From: Kordia sp. TARA_039_SRF
GTDB taxonomy: Bacteria; Bacteroidota; Bacteroidia; Flavobacteriales; Flavobacteriaceae
DNA length: 64,000 nt
Assembly (NCBI GenBank): GCA_006383075.2
Contig: SMNH02000003.1
Coordinates: 598,414-662,413, forward strand
Direction of reading: 5' to 3'
How positions within the stretch are numbered: position 1 is the stretch's first letter; each line of letters begins with the position of its first letter. A program made the position numbers and the translations under genes. This document shows, in pieces, positions 1 through 9,293 of this stretch. The notes beneath the pieces were generated by a model. It saw nothing but the letters and a program-made list of their open reading frames with translations, was not told the origin of the DNA and searched no databases.

Positions 1-36
1 AGAGTCTTCGACGATTATAGCTGTGATGTTTTCCAT
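1..36 (-). CDS. Response regulator, N-terminal fragment (runs off left edge)
   Basis: The reverse complement of the first 36 bases starts with ATG and reads MENITAIIVEDS, the typical opening of a CheY-like receiver domain, with the acidic ED pair that helps bind Mg2+. Only 12 codons are in the window. The next gene upstream on the same strand is a LytS-type histidine kinase, so this is most likely the cognate LytTR-type regulator; the output domain is inferred, not seen. A dispersed repeat lies between the two genes. It is too short for the ORF track. Confidence 0.75.
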   Translation of the reverse strand, partial: MENITAIIVEDS

Positions 37-118
37 AAAAATTCTTTCTATTCAAAATTCATTCAAATATCAATTTCTTTAGTATTCAGCCTTGTGAGTT
101 TCTCACAAAAATATTGTG

Positions 119-345
119 TTACTTTCGTTTTCTTTGTTTGCCCAAAGAAAAGAAACAAAAGAAAGGGCACTTTTCTAGAGGTGTTTTTAATTTTTCTTTT
201 AAGGAAAAACTAAAACCGCAATAATTTTTTGATATTTCAATTCATCATGCTCTATTTTTTTGTTAAAAGAAAAAAGGCAATCCTTATTGAAAGTTCGAAT
301 ACATTTTAACAAAAAATTACTGCTACACTGCAGAAAAGAAAAACT
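119..345 (+). repeat. Dispersed intergenic repeat family 1, copy 1
   Basis: One of three related ~230-bp intergenic sequences (others near 19869 and 44287), all in the same orientation. Shared blocks are GCCCAAAGAAA near the start, AGAGGTGTTTTT, AAAACCGCAAT, and a closing CTACACTGC followed by GAAAAGAA. A T-rich/A-rich stem follows the AGAGGTG block. This copy ends CTGCAGAAAAG where the others have CTGCGGAAAAG. It occupies most of the 330 bp between the response regulator and the kinase; I see no gene in it. Confidence 0.8.
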
Positions 346-366
346 TACGCAAACTTAACTAGTATA

Positions 367-1428
367 TTAACTAACAGGTATTTTGATAACTGCTTGTACT
401 TCGTTTGCTGCTTCCTTGAGTGTAAAAGTAGCATTTTCTCCGTATAATAATTCCAAACGCTTTGAAATATTGTCAACACCTATTTTGGTGGAATCGGTGG
501 TTGATTTTAAACTTCCTGTGTTGTTGACTTGCAATATAATTTCTTGATTATTTGTAGAAACCATCAACTTAATTTTTCCACCTTTTTTCTGTTCAGAAAT
601 GCCGTGTTTGATAGCATTTTCAACCAACATTTGTAAAATCATTGGTGGAATTTTGACTTGCAATAACGATTCGTCTACTTCTTTTTCATAGGACAAACGA
701 TCTTCCAATTGTATTTTGGAAAGCGCAATGTAGTTTTCAACCGTTTCTAATTCTTGCGCAATTTGGATAGCGTCTACTTTGTTCATGTTGAGCGAATATC
801 GCAGCATTTCCGACAATCGTGTTAGCATTTCTCTCGATTTATCCACATCTTCTAGCATCAATCCACGAATATTATTAAGACTGTTGAACATAAAGTGCGG
901 ATTGAGTTGTCCTTTTAGTGTATTGAGTTGTGATTCTTTAAGAGAAGTTTCTAATCGTAAGCGATCCATCTTATTGCGTTGCATACGTGCAATAGATTTT
1001 ATCGCCACATAAGAAACAATCCAGAAAAAGACATAAACACCGATATTTATTGAGGTCACCACAATCATATTGCCGTAGATTGGAAGCCTTTTTTCATGAA
1101 TCGCCACAAATAACAGCGCACTAAAGCTAATGAGAATTACAACGAACAAAAACACAATAAGAATGTACAACCCAAAAACTTTTAAGTAATTTTTTCGATT
1201 TTGATTTTCGATAAAATTGATACGTTTTAGGTATAAACGCAACCACGTAGTTAAACTAATACCGAGAATTACAAATACAATTCCTTCAAGGATAAAATAA
1301 GCTGGCTGAATTTCTGTTTTGGAGCCCATAAAAATTTGTATCGCAACATTAATACTAATGAGCAATCCCCAACTTACAAATTGCAGTAGCCAGAAAAGGT
1401 ATGTATTTGTTTTATTTAAAACTTTCAT
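367..1428 (-). CDS. Sensor histidine kinase, LytS/YehU type (His_kinase family)
   Basis: A membrane sensor kinase of 353 residues. Four hydrophobic segments (about 10-34, 43-67, 81-109 and 117-143) are followed by a short linker and the His_kinase signature LNPHFMFNSLNN, with the phospho-accepting His near residue 178. The N box MLVENAIKHG lies around residue 270 and a GVDNISKRL glycine region follows. No separate sensing domain is visible, so the membrane part probably senses the signal. It lies upstream of the truncated response regulator on the same strand, the usual kinase-regulator arrangement, although here a ~230-bp repeat separates them. The stimulus is unknown. Confidence 0.9.
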   Translation of the reverse strand: MKVLNKTNTYLFWLLQFVSWGLLISINVAIQIFMGSKTEIQPAYFILEGIVFVILGISLTTWLRLYLKRINFIENQNRKNYLKVFGLYILIVFLFVVILISFSALLFVAIHEKRLPIYGNMIVVTSINIGVYVFFWIVSYVAIKSIARMQRNKMDRLRLETSLKESQLNTLKGQLNPHFMFNSLNNIRGLMLEDVDKSREMLTRLSEMLRYSLNMNKVDAIQIAQELETVENYIALSKIQLEDRLSYEKEVDESLLQVKIPPMILQMLVENAIKHGISEQKKGGKIKLMVSTNNQEIILQVNNTGSLKSTTDSTKIGVDNISKRLELLYGENATFTLKEAANEVQAVIKIPVS

Positions 1429-1507
1429 GTGTTCAAATGATGTCTAAAGTAAGAAAAATGCACTTCTTTGATGGTAAAAAAAGTGCATTGTAAATTTGAT
1501 TGATGAT

Positions 1508-2899
1508 TTAGAATCGTGCGTTTATCCAGTCAGAAACAAAGTTTAACGCAACAGGCGCAAATGTTTCTTCAATGTTTGCATATTCACTAAATGCGCCTGT
1601 TTCTGAGGTTTGAAATAGGTGGTTTAGGTTCTTAAATTCTTTGATGGTTACGTCTTTATTGTGTTGCAAGCCTTTTTTGATACCTTCTAAGTTCATTTTA
1701 GGCAATACTTGAAAATCTTTTTCTCCATTCACAGCCAATACCGGACAGTTTACTTTTTGTAATGACACTTTCGGATCGTAGCTCATAAAAGTACGCATCC
1801 ATGGTGATGTAAAGGCTTCTACTTGCTGATTGATAACATCATCTGTGAGTTCTGCTTTTCCTTTTTCGGAAGTAATTTTTGTTTTTAAATCATGCAAGAT
1901 GGCTTTCATTTCTTTTTTGGAAGTTTCTCCTTTGTAGTTGGCACTGATTGTATATAATTTGGCAGATGCTTCTTGCGATGCTGCTATGTCTTGTGCAGGA
2001 TAGCCTTCCAATTCGGCAGCACGCTTTCCTTGCGTAAGCAATACTGTTTTTCCATCAACACCTGGTCCCGCTAGTAAAACACAATATGCTACGTTGTTGT
2101 TTCTAGCTGCTACAATTGGTGCGATGAGTCCGCCTTCGCTATGACCAATCAATCCAATTTTATTTATATCTACAACATCGCTTCGTGTTTGTAAATACGC
2201 CATCGCAGCTTCTACATCGGTAGCAAAATCAAACGAAGTTGCTGATGAAAAGTCACCTTCTGACTTTGCAGTTCCTCTATCATCATAACGCAAAACTGCA
2301 ATTCCCTGACGCGTTAGATGATCTGCTAATACTAAAAATGGTTTGTGCCCTAATAATTCTTCATTCCTATCTTGCGGTCCAGAACCTGAAATTAATATTG
2401 CTACGGGCGGATTTTTAACGTCTTTTGGTAACGTTAACGTTCCTGCCAATTTGATATTTTCTGCTTTCGCATTTTCAAAAGTCACTTCTTCGGCAATGTA
2501 TGGATATGGCTTTTTAGGTTCTTGTGGGCGAAGTTTTTCCTTTTTTTCGCCTTTGGTCATGTTTAAAGGAAAGGTTTGCCCTGATTGTTTGAACGTTCCT
2601 TGAAGCTTACCATTAGCAAATATAGCCGTGTATTCCATTCCTATTTGTGCATACGTAATGGTTAGTGTGCTTCCGTCTAATACTGTTTTGTCGGTAGGCA
2701 AATCGTACGCACCTTGCTTTGGACTGTCTAAAGTAGTTGTGTATCCGTCATCACTTTGCGAAATGTTGAATACTATAGGAAGTTCCATTCCTTGCACACT
2801 CAAATTTCCTTTCCAAGTTCCAGAGATATCTTGTGCCGATGCGAACATCGCTCCTAAGAGAAAAGCTAGCTTAAAAATGAGTTTGATAAATGATTGCAT
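1508..2899 (-). CDS. Exported alpha/beta hydrolase (S33-like) with N-terminal beta domain
   Basis: A 463-residue secreted serine hydrolase. Residues 1-22 form a signal peptide ending ASAQ. Residues 24-115 form a beta-rich domain starting DISGTWKGNL, common in front of Bacteroidota hydrolases. The catalytic domain spans about 135-463: the nucleophile elbow GHSEGG puts Ser near residue 254, the acid is probably in NGEKDFQV and the His in NLNHLF. Substrates of the family are small esters or peptides; none can be named from the sequence. It stands alone, about 80 bp downstream of the kinase start. Confidence 0.88.
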   Translation of the reverse strand: MQSFIKLIFKLAFLLGAMFASAQDISGTWKGNLSVQGMELPIVFNISQSDDGYTTTLDSPKQGAYDLPTDKTVLDGSTLTITYAQIGMEYTAIFANGKLQGTFKQSGQTFPLNMTKGEKKEKLRPQEPKKPYPYIAEEVTFENAKAENIKLAGTLTLPKDVKNPPVAILISGSGPQDRNEELLGHKPFLVLADHLTRQGIAVLRYDDRGTAKSEGDFSSATSFDFATDVEAAMAYLQTRSDVVDINKIGLIGHSEGGLIAPIVAARNNNVAYCVLLAGPGVDGKTVLLTQGKRAAELEGYPAQDIAASQEASAKLYTISANYKGETSKKEMKAILHDLKTKITSEKGKAELTDDVINQQVEAFTSPWMRTFMSYDPKVSLQKVNCPVLAVNGEKDFQVLPKMNLEGIKKGLQHNKDVTIKEFKNLNHLFQTSETGAFSEYANIEETFAPVALNFVSDWINARF

Positions 2900-3039
2900 G
2901 TCTGTCGTTTTTTGATTACGATGTAAAAGTAAGACACTTTTGTGCTGCTGTAATCAAAATTATGACGAACGGAAAATAGATTGTGGCGAACGGTTTTATC
3001 TTGTTTGTTCTTTGTTTTCTGTTGTTTGTTTTTCGTTTA

Positions 3040-3058
3040 CACTGAGCTTGTCGAAGTG
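3040..3058. repeat. REP-like short palindrome, type I
   Basis: CACTGAGCTTGTCGAAGTG, with complementary ends, occurs here between convergent-free minus-strand genes. A nearly exact inverted copy lies at 54672-54690. It fits the short REP-like palindromes common in flavobacterial intergenic DNA. Confidence 0.55.
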
Positions 3059-3073
3059 TTTTTGTATACACTA

Positions 3074-3799
3074 TCAATCCCCTTTTTCGGCAATTCGCTT
3101 TTCTATTTCTTTCATAATTTTTTCCGCTCTTGTTTTGAAGAGTTTTAATTCAGGAAGAAAAACTTGATATGCCATGAAATGTGTCGTGGCTATTCTATTT
3201 TTGTAATCAGGATTGTTGAGTGCGTAGTCGATGAATTCTTTGGTAGGACGAAAATTGATAACACTTGACCACCATTCGTAGTTCTTCTTAAAATGCGAGT
3301 AGTTTTCTTTGATATCTTCCGAACGCATGTCGTCGTCTATTTTAATTTCTCGCAGTCGTTCTGTATAAAATTCTATAATTTGTGTTGGCAAACTGTCTTT
3401 AAACTTATCTGTATTGAAAGCTTCTAGCTGATTGTATCCGCGCTTATTAAAGGTAATTTCTGGAAAACCAATCATAATCGCAATGTATTGCGGATTGAAA
3501 GCATAATCGACAGCTTTGATGGAATCTTTTAATATTTTATTGAACAAGGGTTCCGCAAGGTCATAATACGAAAACATTTTGTCAATTTCTTTGACATCAT
3601 TTTTTAAATCATCTTTAACTATGGAATAAATATTTAATAATTTTGCTTTTTCTTTACGACGTTCATTCCAATTGTTTAGAGAAACTGCAATTAAGATTCC
3701 TATCACTACTAAAATGATTTCTCCAATCGCATACGCAATGTAACTTCCTATTTCTTTCTTTTTCAAAAGTTTGCTTCTTTTATTTCTAAATAGTTTCAT
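3074..3799 (-). CDS. DUF6090-type single-span membrane protein
   Basis: A 241-residue protein of unknown function. A basic N-terminus (KRSKLLKKK) leads into one transmembrane helix around residues 18-43 with the hallmark GEIILVVIGILIAVSLNNWNE, which I recognise as the flavobacterial DUF6090 family. The rest is a soluble, charged, helical domain, probably periplasmic. It begins 12 bp after the metallophosphoesterase gene on the same strand, so the two are likely co-transcribed; a functional link is only inferred from that spacing. Confidence 0.8.
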   Translation of the reverse strand: MKLFRNKRSKLLKKKEIGSYIAYAIGEIILVVIGILIAVSLNNWNERRKEKAKLLNIYSIVKDDLKNDVKEIDKMFSYYDLAEPLFNKILKDSIKAVDYAFNPQYIAIMIGFPEITFNKRGYNQLEAFNTDKFKDSLPTQIIEFYTERLREIKIDDDMRSEDIKENYSHFKKNYEWWSSVINFRPTKEFIDYALNNPDYKNRIATTHFMAYQVFLPELKLFKTRAEKIMKEIEKRIAEKGD

Positions 3800-3811
3800 A
3801 GTCCACTTTCA

Positions 3812-6800
3812 TTAAAACCCAAAACCAAAACCGAATGCAAAACGCAGTCCGTCATCAGAATTAAATAATGAAATGTTCGCGGAAATCATATCAGCACCGT
3901 TGAGCCAAATTCCGCCTCCAAGCGATGTGTTCCATTTTTCAGAAGTATCGCCGCTAATCCAAATTCTACCATAGTCAAATCCTCCAAAGACACCAATATT
4001 TAACGGCAATATTCCTGTTTTTACTTTTCTTAGGTTTACACGTAAATCAGTTGTTTGTACAAAGGCACGCTTTCCAGTAAAACGCTCATGGCGGAATCCA
4101 CGCAAACCTGTTCTGGCACCCAAACTTGCTCCTTGATAAAATTCAAATCCATCACCAAAGTTAATATGTCCACGAAATTTTGTTGCCAATACCAATTGTC
4201 CGCTCGAAATGAGTCGATGATTGATGGCAAGTTCAGGAATCAAGTAGGCAAAACCTCTTGTGGTACTTACATTGTTTTTGTATCCTGATTCTACACTGAT
4301 TTCCATTCCCATCGTTGGAAACGCCTCATTGTCTACATTTTTGTAATGGTATTTTGCACGGACTCCAAAGAAATCTTGCTTGTCAAATAGTCGTGAATCT
4401 GCTGGAAAGTTTTGTTCTAAGAAACGTCCTGGTGTACGTTCTATTTCGTTGCTTTCATAGGACAATCCTGCTTGGAAATTTCCGCCTAATTGACCTCGCC
4501 AAATGAGTGATGGTGTAAATCGAAATGTTCGTATTTTGACACGATTGTAATCCAAATCTACATCCAATCCATCATTTTCATCAGCTTCAGGATTTGGTGT
4601 ATTGTTTCCAAAACCAAAAAAGTTGATGGCGTAATTTGGACTGTTAAAATCGACTCCGAGTAATAAATTCCAACGTCCGATGATATTGCTAAATTCTCCC
4701 AAATACCCAAGATCAAAACCATTGGTTGCGAAGAAATATTCTGCTCTAATCGTGTGACGAGACGTAAACGGATTTCGCTCAAAACCAAAGTCGGTAATCG
4801 TTGTTGAAACGCCTATTTTTATACCATCATCTGGATTGAATCCTGCTGTTGGAAGTAATTGTGATGTTCCGTTTTTTAACTTTTTGTAATCGTATACATT
4901 TGTTTCGTAATTGTCCGTCAACACTCTGTTTCCTTTGTTGCTTAAAAAGGTATTTTTCTTGGATTTATAATCGTAATAGACAATTTTTTTACCGTTTTTG
5001 ATGTCGTATACATCGTTGTTTTGTCCACCAACCAAACGCACTTTTATATAATCATCGCCAGTTCCGTACACGTGAAACACATCGTCATCGTCTAACGCAT
5101 AAATCCAAATTTCTTTGGTATCATCTTCATCATACGTTCGCTCATGGAAAATATCTTTTTTCTCACCACCTTTGATGCGATACGCAGTCACTTTGGTTTT
5201 TCCATTTGGCAAACGTTCAATATCAAACCAATCATCTTTATTGGTTCCTTTGATAACCGCAAGTTTATTGATGAGTTCGTAATAACGGTCAGAAATGGCT
5301 TGTAAGTTTTCGCGTCTTCCTTTTAAGTTTTTCTTGATTTCAACAAGTGTTTCATCGCGGACTTCTTCTGGAAATTCCAAAAATGCTTCCTCAATTACTT
5401 CATCCGTTACACCTTCTTGAATAATTTTCACTTGCGCATCCCAAACATCTTTGCCCGATTGCTGAATGATTTCCATATCTAACGGATACGGTTCTACATT
5501 CACACCTTTTACATCTTCTAAATCTTCTTCATATTTACGCAATAATCGTGCTGACGGAATGATTTTTACCGCAGTTCCTAACAAGAAACCGTCTGACATT
5601 TTAGAAAATGCTTGGTCGCGGTCACGTGGCAACGGACGAAATACGCGTTGTCCATTTTCTCTAAATTCAATCCAACGCCATTGGTCTTGATGTCTGTCCC
5701 AATCGCCAATAAGCATGTCAAACAAACGCGCACGAATGTAGGAAGCTTCATCGATGATGATGTCTTCGTCTTTGTGCAATTTTTTCATAAAATCGTCCGT
5801 ACTTTCCAAATCATCTTGATACCCAAAACTTGCTTTATCGCTGTGACCTTCGGATGTGTGTTCTTCAATCATGTACAATTCATCTCCAAAATCGACATTG
5901 TATTTGCCCAATGCTTTTTGTTTTGGGACGTAAAACAGAATCGGATTCGTGTGATATACTTGCGCTCCATCTGCCAGTTTTCCCACGGCAAATGGCGCGT
6001 ACGGATGTGCTCCTGTAAAAATATCTAAGATTAAATCCTGTGTTGAGGTATCTTCAAATTGATTTTTTACATATTGATCTTTGAATAAAACGGCTTGTAA
6101 GTATTGTAGCGCTTGTTTTCGCAACGCACGCATTACGTATTCCGCACCATTTTTGTCTCTTAATCGTAAGGATTTTGATTGGTTTCCACCACCTTTTCGA
6201 ACAGGTTCCAATCCGCCATACAACGTATCTAAATCTACTGTTGGTGCTTTTACAGGCGTGCTGAAAAGTTTACGGTAGCGATTGCCCCATAAAAATTTAT
6301 GAAAGCCTGATTTTTCTGTTTCTTCTTTGGTATACACAGACGCATACACGTGTTTTGGAAATGTTTCTGGATAAATAGTTTTTAATTCAGGCGCGTCTTC
6401 GCGAATGACCTCAGTTTCAAATACTAATTCGTTATCTTCTGCAGAATAGAATCGCACAAAAGAAGAACCATCTGTAAAAACATCCAAGCGGGCAAAACCG
6501 TGTGTTCCATACGAGAATTTTCCGCCACCAACGTTGCGTGTACCAGATTTTTTGGCACCCGAGCCACTTACTATCTGACGTAAATTATCTTCTGTAATAT
6601 ATTGTAAGCTGTGCTCGTGACCAGACACAAAGATGACTTTATCGTTTTCTTGCGAAAGTGTGATGATTCGTTTTCTTAATTCGTTATAACGCTTATGCGA
6701 TTGGTCTACATTCGCCGTTCCACTTGTAGAACGAAGTAAGTTTTTTAAGCTTCCTAAAATTGGAATAGGCGTCATGTGAGTTTTGAATGTGTATTGCGCA

Positions 6801-7501
6801 TTGTGCGGTCCGTTGGTATACATCGGGTGATGCAATGCTACAATTGTTGTTTTTCCACGCGCTTTTTTGATGAGACTACTGTATTCTTCTAAAAACTTGG
6901 TGCGTGTTTTAATTTCACATTCGTCGTTCATGGTAGGATGTCTGTCCCAGTTGGTGATATACCATTGCGTATCAACCATAATGAGTTCAATATCTTCACT
7001 GACGTGGATTTTTTCAATCGGACAGCCGTCTTCAGGTAGAAACGTATTTTTTCCAACAATATCTTCTATATATTTTTCTTGTCGTTTTAAACCTTCCAGA
7101 CCATCGCTATACCAATCATGATTTCCAGGAATAAAGATGGTGCGTCCTTTAAAATCTTTTACAATACTTGTTTGTGCATCTAATTGGTGTGCGGCATATT
7201 CTCTCAGAATACTTGATTTTTTTGGCAATCCCGCAGGATAAATATTGTCTCCTAAAAAAATAGCCGTACTATTTTTAGAAGCTTTCTGCAGTTCTTTTTC
7301 CATCATTTGCAAGGCAACTGCTTTATCTCCCAACGGAGAATTTCCTGCGTCACCAATTAAATAGAAGGTATGTTTTATCGTTTTTTCTGCTGGAAATGGA
7401 TGTACACTTTTTTTGCCCGCGTACTGTGCTTTGTAGGTTGCGCAAGCATTTAAAAAAAGTAATAGTACCAAGATTCCGGTAAAACGTAGCAATGTTGTCA
7501 T
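3812..7501 (-). CDS. Metallophosphoesterase lipoprotein fused to an outer-membrane beta-barrel
   Basis: A very large (1229-residue) envelope protein. A lipobox LNAC places the lipidated Cys at residue 20. A calcineurin-like phosphoesterase domain follows, with metal-binding motifs GDAGN (50-54), GDNIYP (84-89), GNHDW (126-130), HHPMY (about 224) and GHEH (about 295). The middle section (about 400-880) has no family I can name and includes a strongly acidic stretch. The last ~320 residues look like a BamA/D15-type surface-antigen barrel, with the GLRGF motif typical of that family and a terminal aromatic FGFGFGF. The predicted location is the outer membrane with the phosphatase domain attached; the substrate is unknown. 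Confidence 0.85.
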   Translation of the reverse strand: MTTLLRFTGILVLLLFLNACATYKAQYAGKKSVHPFPAEKTIKHTFYLIGDAGNSPLGDKAVALQMMEKELQKASKNSTAIFLGDNIYPAGLPKKSSILREYAAHQLDAQTSIVKDFKGRTIFIPGNHDWYSDGLEGLKRQEKYIEDIVGKNTFLPEDGCPIEKIHVSEDIELIMVDTQWYITNWDRHPTMNDECEIKTRTKFLEEYSSLIKKARGKTTIVALHHPMYTNGPHNAQYTFKTHMTPIPILGSLKNLLRSTSGTANVDQSHKRYNELRKRIITLSQENDKVIFVSGHEHSLQYITEDNLRQIVSGSGAKKSGTRNVGGGKFSYGTHGFARLDVFTDGSSFVRFYSAEDNELVFETEVIREDAPELKTIYPETFPKHVYASVYTKEETEKSGFHKFLWGNRYRKLFSTPVKAPTVDLDTLYGGLEPVRKGGGNQSKSLRLRDKNGAEYVMRALRKQALQYLQAVLFKDQYVKNQFEDTSTQDLILDIFTGAHPYAPFAVGKLADGAQVYHTNPILFYVPKQKALGKYNVDFGDELYMIEEHTSEGHSDKASFGYQDDLESTDDFMKKLHKDEDIIIDEASYIRARLFDMLIGDWDRHQDQWRWIEFRENGQRVFRPLPRDRDQAFSKMSDGFLLGTAVKIIPSARLLRKYEEDLEDVKGVNVEPYPLDMEIIQQSGKDVWDAQVKIIQEGVTDEVIEEAFLEFPEEVRDETLVEIKKNLKGRRENLQAISDRYYELINKLAVIKGTNKDDWFDIERLPNGKTKVTAYRIKGGEKKDIFHERTYDEDDTKEIWIYALDDDDVFHVYGTGDDYIKVRLVGGQNNDVYDIKNGKKIVYYDYKSKKNTFLSNKGNRVLTDNYETNVYDYKKLKNGTSQLLPTAGFNPDDGIKIGVSTTITDFGFERNPFTSRHTIRAEYFFATNGFDLGYLGEFSNIIGRWNLLLGVDFNSPNYAINFFGFGNNTPNPEADENDGLDVDLDYNRVKIRTFRFTPSLIWRGQLGGNFQAGLSYESNEIERTPGRFLEQNFPADSRLFDKQDFFGVRAKYHYKNVDNEAFPTMGMEISVESGYKNNVSTTRGFAYLIPELAINHRLISSGQLVLATKFRGHINFGDGFEFYQGASLGARTGLRGFRHERFTGKRAFVQTTDLRVNLRKVKTGILPLNIGVFGGFDYGRIWISGDTSEKWNTSLGGGIWLNGADMISANISLFNSDDGLRFAFGFGFGF

Positions 7502-7546
7502 GGGTGTTTTTTTGTCTGTTTAAAGATAATCATTCATTCGCAAATG

Positions 7547-7801
7547 TTAACATATAAGTTCGTAGTTTTCTAAAAAGTGAATAACCTTAGCCTCAGGCAT
7601 TTCACAAGGCTTTAAAATTTCGCGTTGACGCGTGCAATAATAATTAAGACTGATAAAATCCTTTCCGCCCAATTTTGAAGCAAAGACTTTGAAGCTTTTT
7701 CCATTATTGAACACACTTTTGGTAACACCATATTTTGTATCATTATAGCATACTTCGGAATAACCGTTGGGAAGTTTTTGAATGTGTTGTAGTAGTTTCA
7801 T
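7547..7801 (-). CDS. Small conserved flavobacterial protein (84 aa)
   Basis: An 84-residue soluble protein without signal peptide. It has motifs I recall from short conserved Flavobacteriia proteins: YGVTKS, GKSFKVFA, GGKDFISLNYY and LKPCEMPEAKVIHFLE. Such proteins are sometimes labelled peptide methionine sulfoxide reductase in databases, but I see no GCFWG-type active site, so I do not assign that role. It lies 45 bp upstream of the metallophosphoesterase gene on the same strand and may head that transcript. Confidence 0.7.
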   Translation of the reverse strand: MKLLQHIQKLPNGYSEVCYNDTKYGVTKSVFNNGKSFKVFASKLGGKDFISLNYYCTRQREILKPCEMPEAKVIHFLENYELIC

Positions 7802-7921
7802 TTCACTTTAAAATTACTAAAAGAATAGATTACGTAAGTTTCAGAGGTTGTTTTGATAAAATATATATGGAACTCAAACGTTTTACACATCATTACGAAA
7901 CATTGCTTAAAGTTTAGTATT

Positions 7922-8032
7922 TTTACTCGATAATCGAAATTTAAAATGCTTCGTGACTTGCTCTGAAGTAATTGACTAGATATTCGAAATCTTGACGCTT
8001 TGGGTTTTTCTTGAAGTCGTTGACCTAATTTA
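7922..8032 (+). repeat. Dispersed intergenic repeat family 2, copy A
   Basis: Starts with TTTACTCGATAATCGAAATT and contains TGCTTCGTG and GAAGTAATTGAC. The same blocks occur in the same order at 58962-59070. The opening block contains a near-palindrome CTCGATAATCGA. It lies directly upstream of the HD-PycTM gene, so it may contribute to that gene's 5' region. Confidence 0.65.
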
Positions 8033-8043
8033 AAAAAACCTTT

Positions 8044-9288
8044 ATGGAGACGCTTATTGTTGAAGTTGAAAAGTATGTAATTGACTTTCTGAATAAAAAT
8101 GTTGACAAGTCGTATGTGTATCATAATTTAACACATACAAAAGCAGTTGTTGACAGCACGAAGGAGATTATTGAAGGTATGGAGATTGAGGAAAAACCTG
8201 CACAGCAACTTATTATTGCAGCGTGGTTTCACGATACAGGATATGCAAAAGGCGTAGAAAATCACGAAGAAGAAAGTGTCCGAATTGCTACCGAATTTTT
8301 AACACAATACAACATTTCTGAAGAAGATGTGAAGGTAATTACTGAGCTTATTTTGGCAACGAAAATGGGCAACAAGCCTAGTAATTTACTAGAGGAAGTT
8401 ATTTGTGATGCCGATTGTGGACATATTGGAAGCAAGAATTTTCAAGCGTTAACAGAATTGCTCCGCAAAGAGATTGAATTGACACAAGGCGAATCTATTT
8501 CAGAAGGCGAATGGTTGAAAGAGAATATCAACTTTTTATCAAAACAACATAAGTTTTACACAACGTACGCAGCAAAGAATTGGCAAAAACGCAAAGGAAA
8601 AAATCTTTCTAAATTACTAAAAACGCAGAATAAAGTTTCGCGTACCGTTACGAAATTAAAGCAGAAAAAAGCCGAGTTAAAGTTTAAAAAGCGTAAAATT
8701 GATTTGCCAGAACGCGGAATCGAAACTATGTTTCGCGTGGCACTTCGAAATCATATTACGTTGAGTGATATTGCCGATACAAAAGCCAATATTTTACTAT
8801 CAGTAAATGCAATTATCATTTCCATGGTTTTGTCCAATTTGGTTTCTAAGCTCGATAATCCTTCCAATGATTATTTAATTTATCCAACGATTATTTTTAC
8901 GATTTTTACGGTAACATCGATGGTACTTTCTATTTTGGCGACACGTCCAAATGTAACTTCTGGAAAGTTTACGAAAGAAGATGTAGCAAATAGAAAAGTG
9001 AATTTGTTATTCTTTGGAAATTTCCACAAAATGAAATTGGACGAATTTGAGTGGGCAATGGGCGAAATGATGCAAGACCGCGATTATTTATACGGTTCAC
9101 TCACTAAAGATTTGTACTTTTTAGGACTCGTTTTAAACCGAAAATATAGTTTATTGCGAACTACCTATACCGTTTTTATGATTGGAATTGTAGTTAGCGT
9201 GTTGTCGTTCATCGTTGCGTTTTACACACGCGATCCTGAAGCTGGTAGAAGAGCGCATGAAGCAACAACCGCGTTGCTGCTTCAATAA
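8044..9288 (+). CDS. HD phosphohydrolase fused to a PycTM-like membrane effector domain
   Basis: A 414-residue two-part protein. Residues 1-190 form an HD domain: H31 in NLTHTKAV, the H63-D64 pair in WFHDTGYAKG, H74 in NHEEES and an Asp in CDADCGHIG, all candidate metal ligands. A basic linker (about 190-225) leads to a C-terminal domain with three membrane helices (about 248-266, 278-299, 375-395) preceded by HITLSDIADTKANILLSVNA, which matches the Pycsar effector (PycTM) type. PycTM proteins respond to cCMP or cUMP from a PycC cyclase; no cyclase is in the window. The HD part may degrade or sense a nucleotide. It converges on the GAF gene with only 5 bp between the stops. Confidence 0.85.
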   Translation: METLIVEVEKYVIDFLNKNVDKSYVYHNLTHTKAVVDSTKEIIEGMEIEEKPAQQLIIAAWFHDTGYAKGVENHEEESVRIATEFLTQYNISEEDVKVITELILATKMGNKPSNLLEEVICDADCGHIGSKNFQALTELLRKEIELTQGESISEGEWLKENINFLSKQHKFYTTYAAKNWQKRKGKNLSKLLKTQNKVSRTVTKLKQKKAELKFKKRKIDLPERGIETMFRVALRNHITLSDIADTKANILLSVNAIIISMVLSNLVSKLDNPSNDYLIYPTIIFTIFTVTSMVLSILATRPNVTSGKFTKEDVANRKVNLLFFGNFHKMKLDEFEWAMGEMMQDRDYLYGSLTKDLYFLGLVLNRKYSLLRTTYTVFMIGIVVSVLSFIVAFYTRDPEAGRRAHEATTALLLQ

Positions 9289-9293
9289 ATCGC

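Noticed and set aside
4036-7121. Many ORFs inside the metallophosphoesterase gene on both strands
   Set aside because: They are shadow frames of the 1229-codon gene, which is continuous and has clear motifs.
7547-7801. Calling the 84-aa protein a methionine sulfoxide reductase
   Set aside because: No MsrA GCFWG motif or MsrB zinc Cys pattern is present.
7798-8124. Minus-strand ORF of 108 aa in the track
   Set aside because: It overlaps the HD-PycTM start and consists of repeat family 2 copy A read backwards; no coding character.
8044-9288. A complete Pycsar defence system
   Set aside because: Only the PycTM-like domain is here, fused to HD; no PycC cyclase is found in the window.
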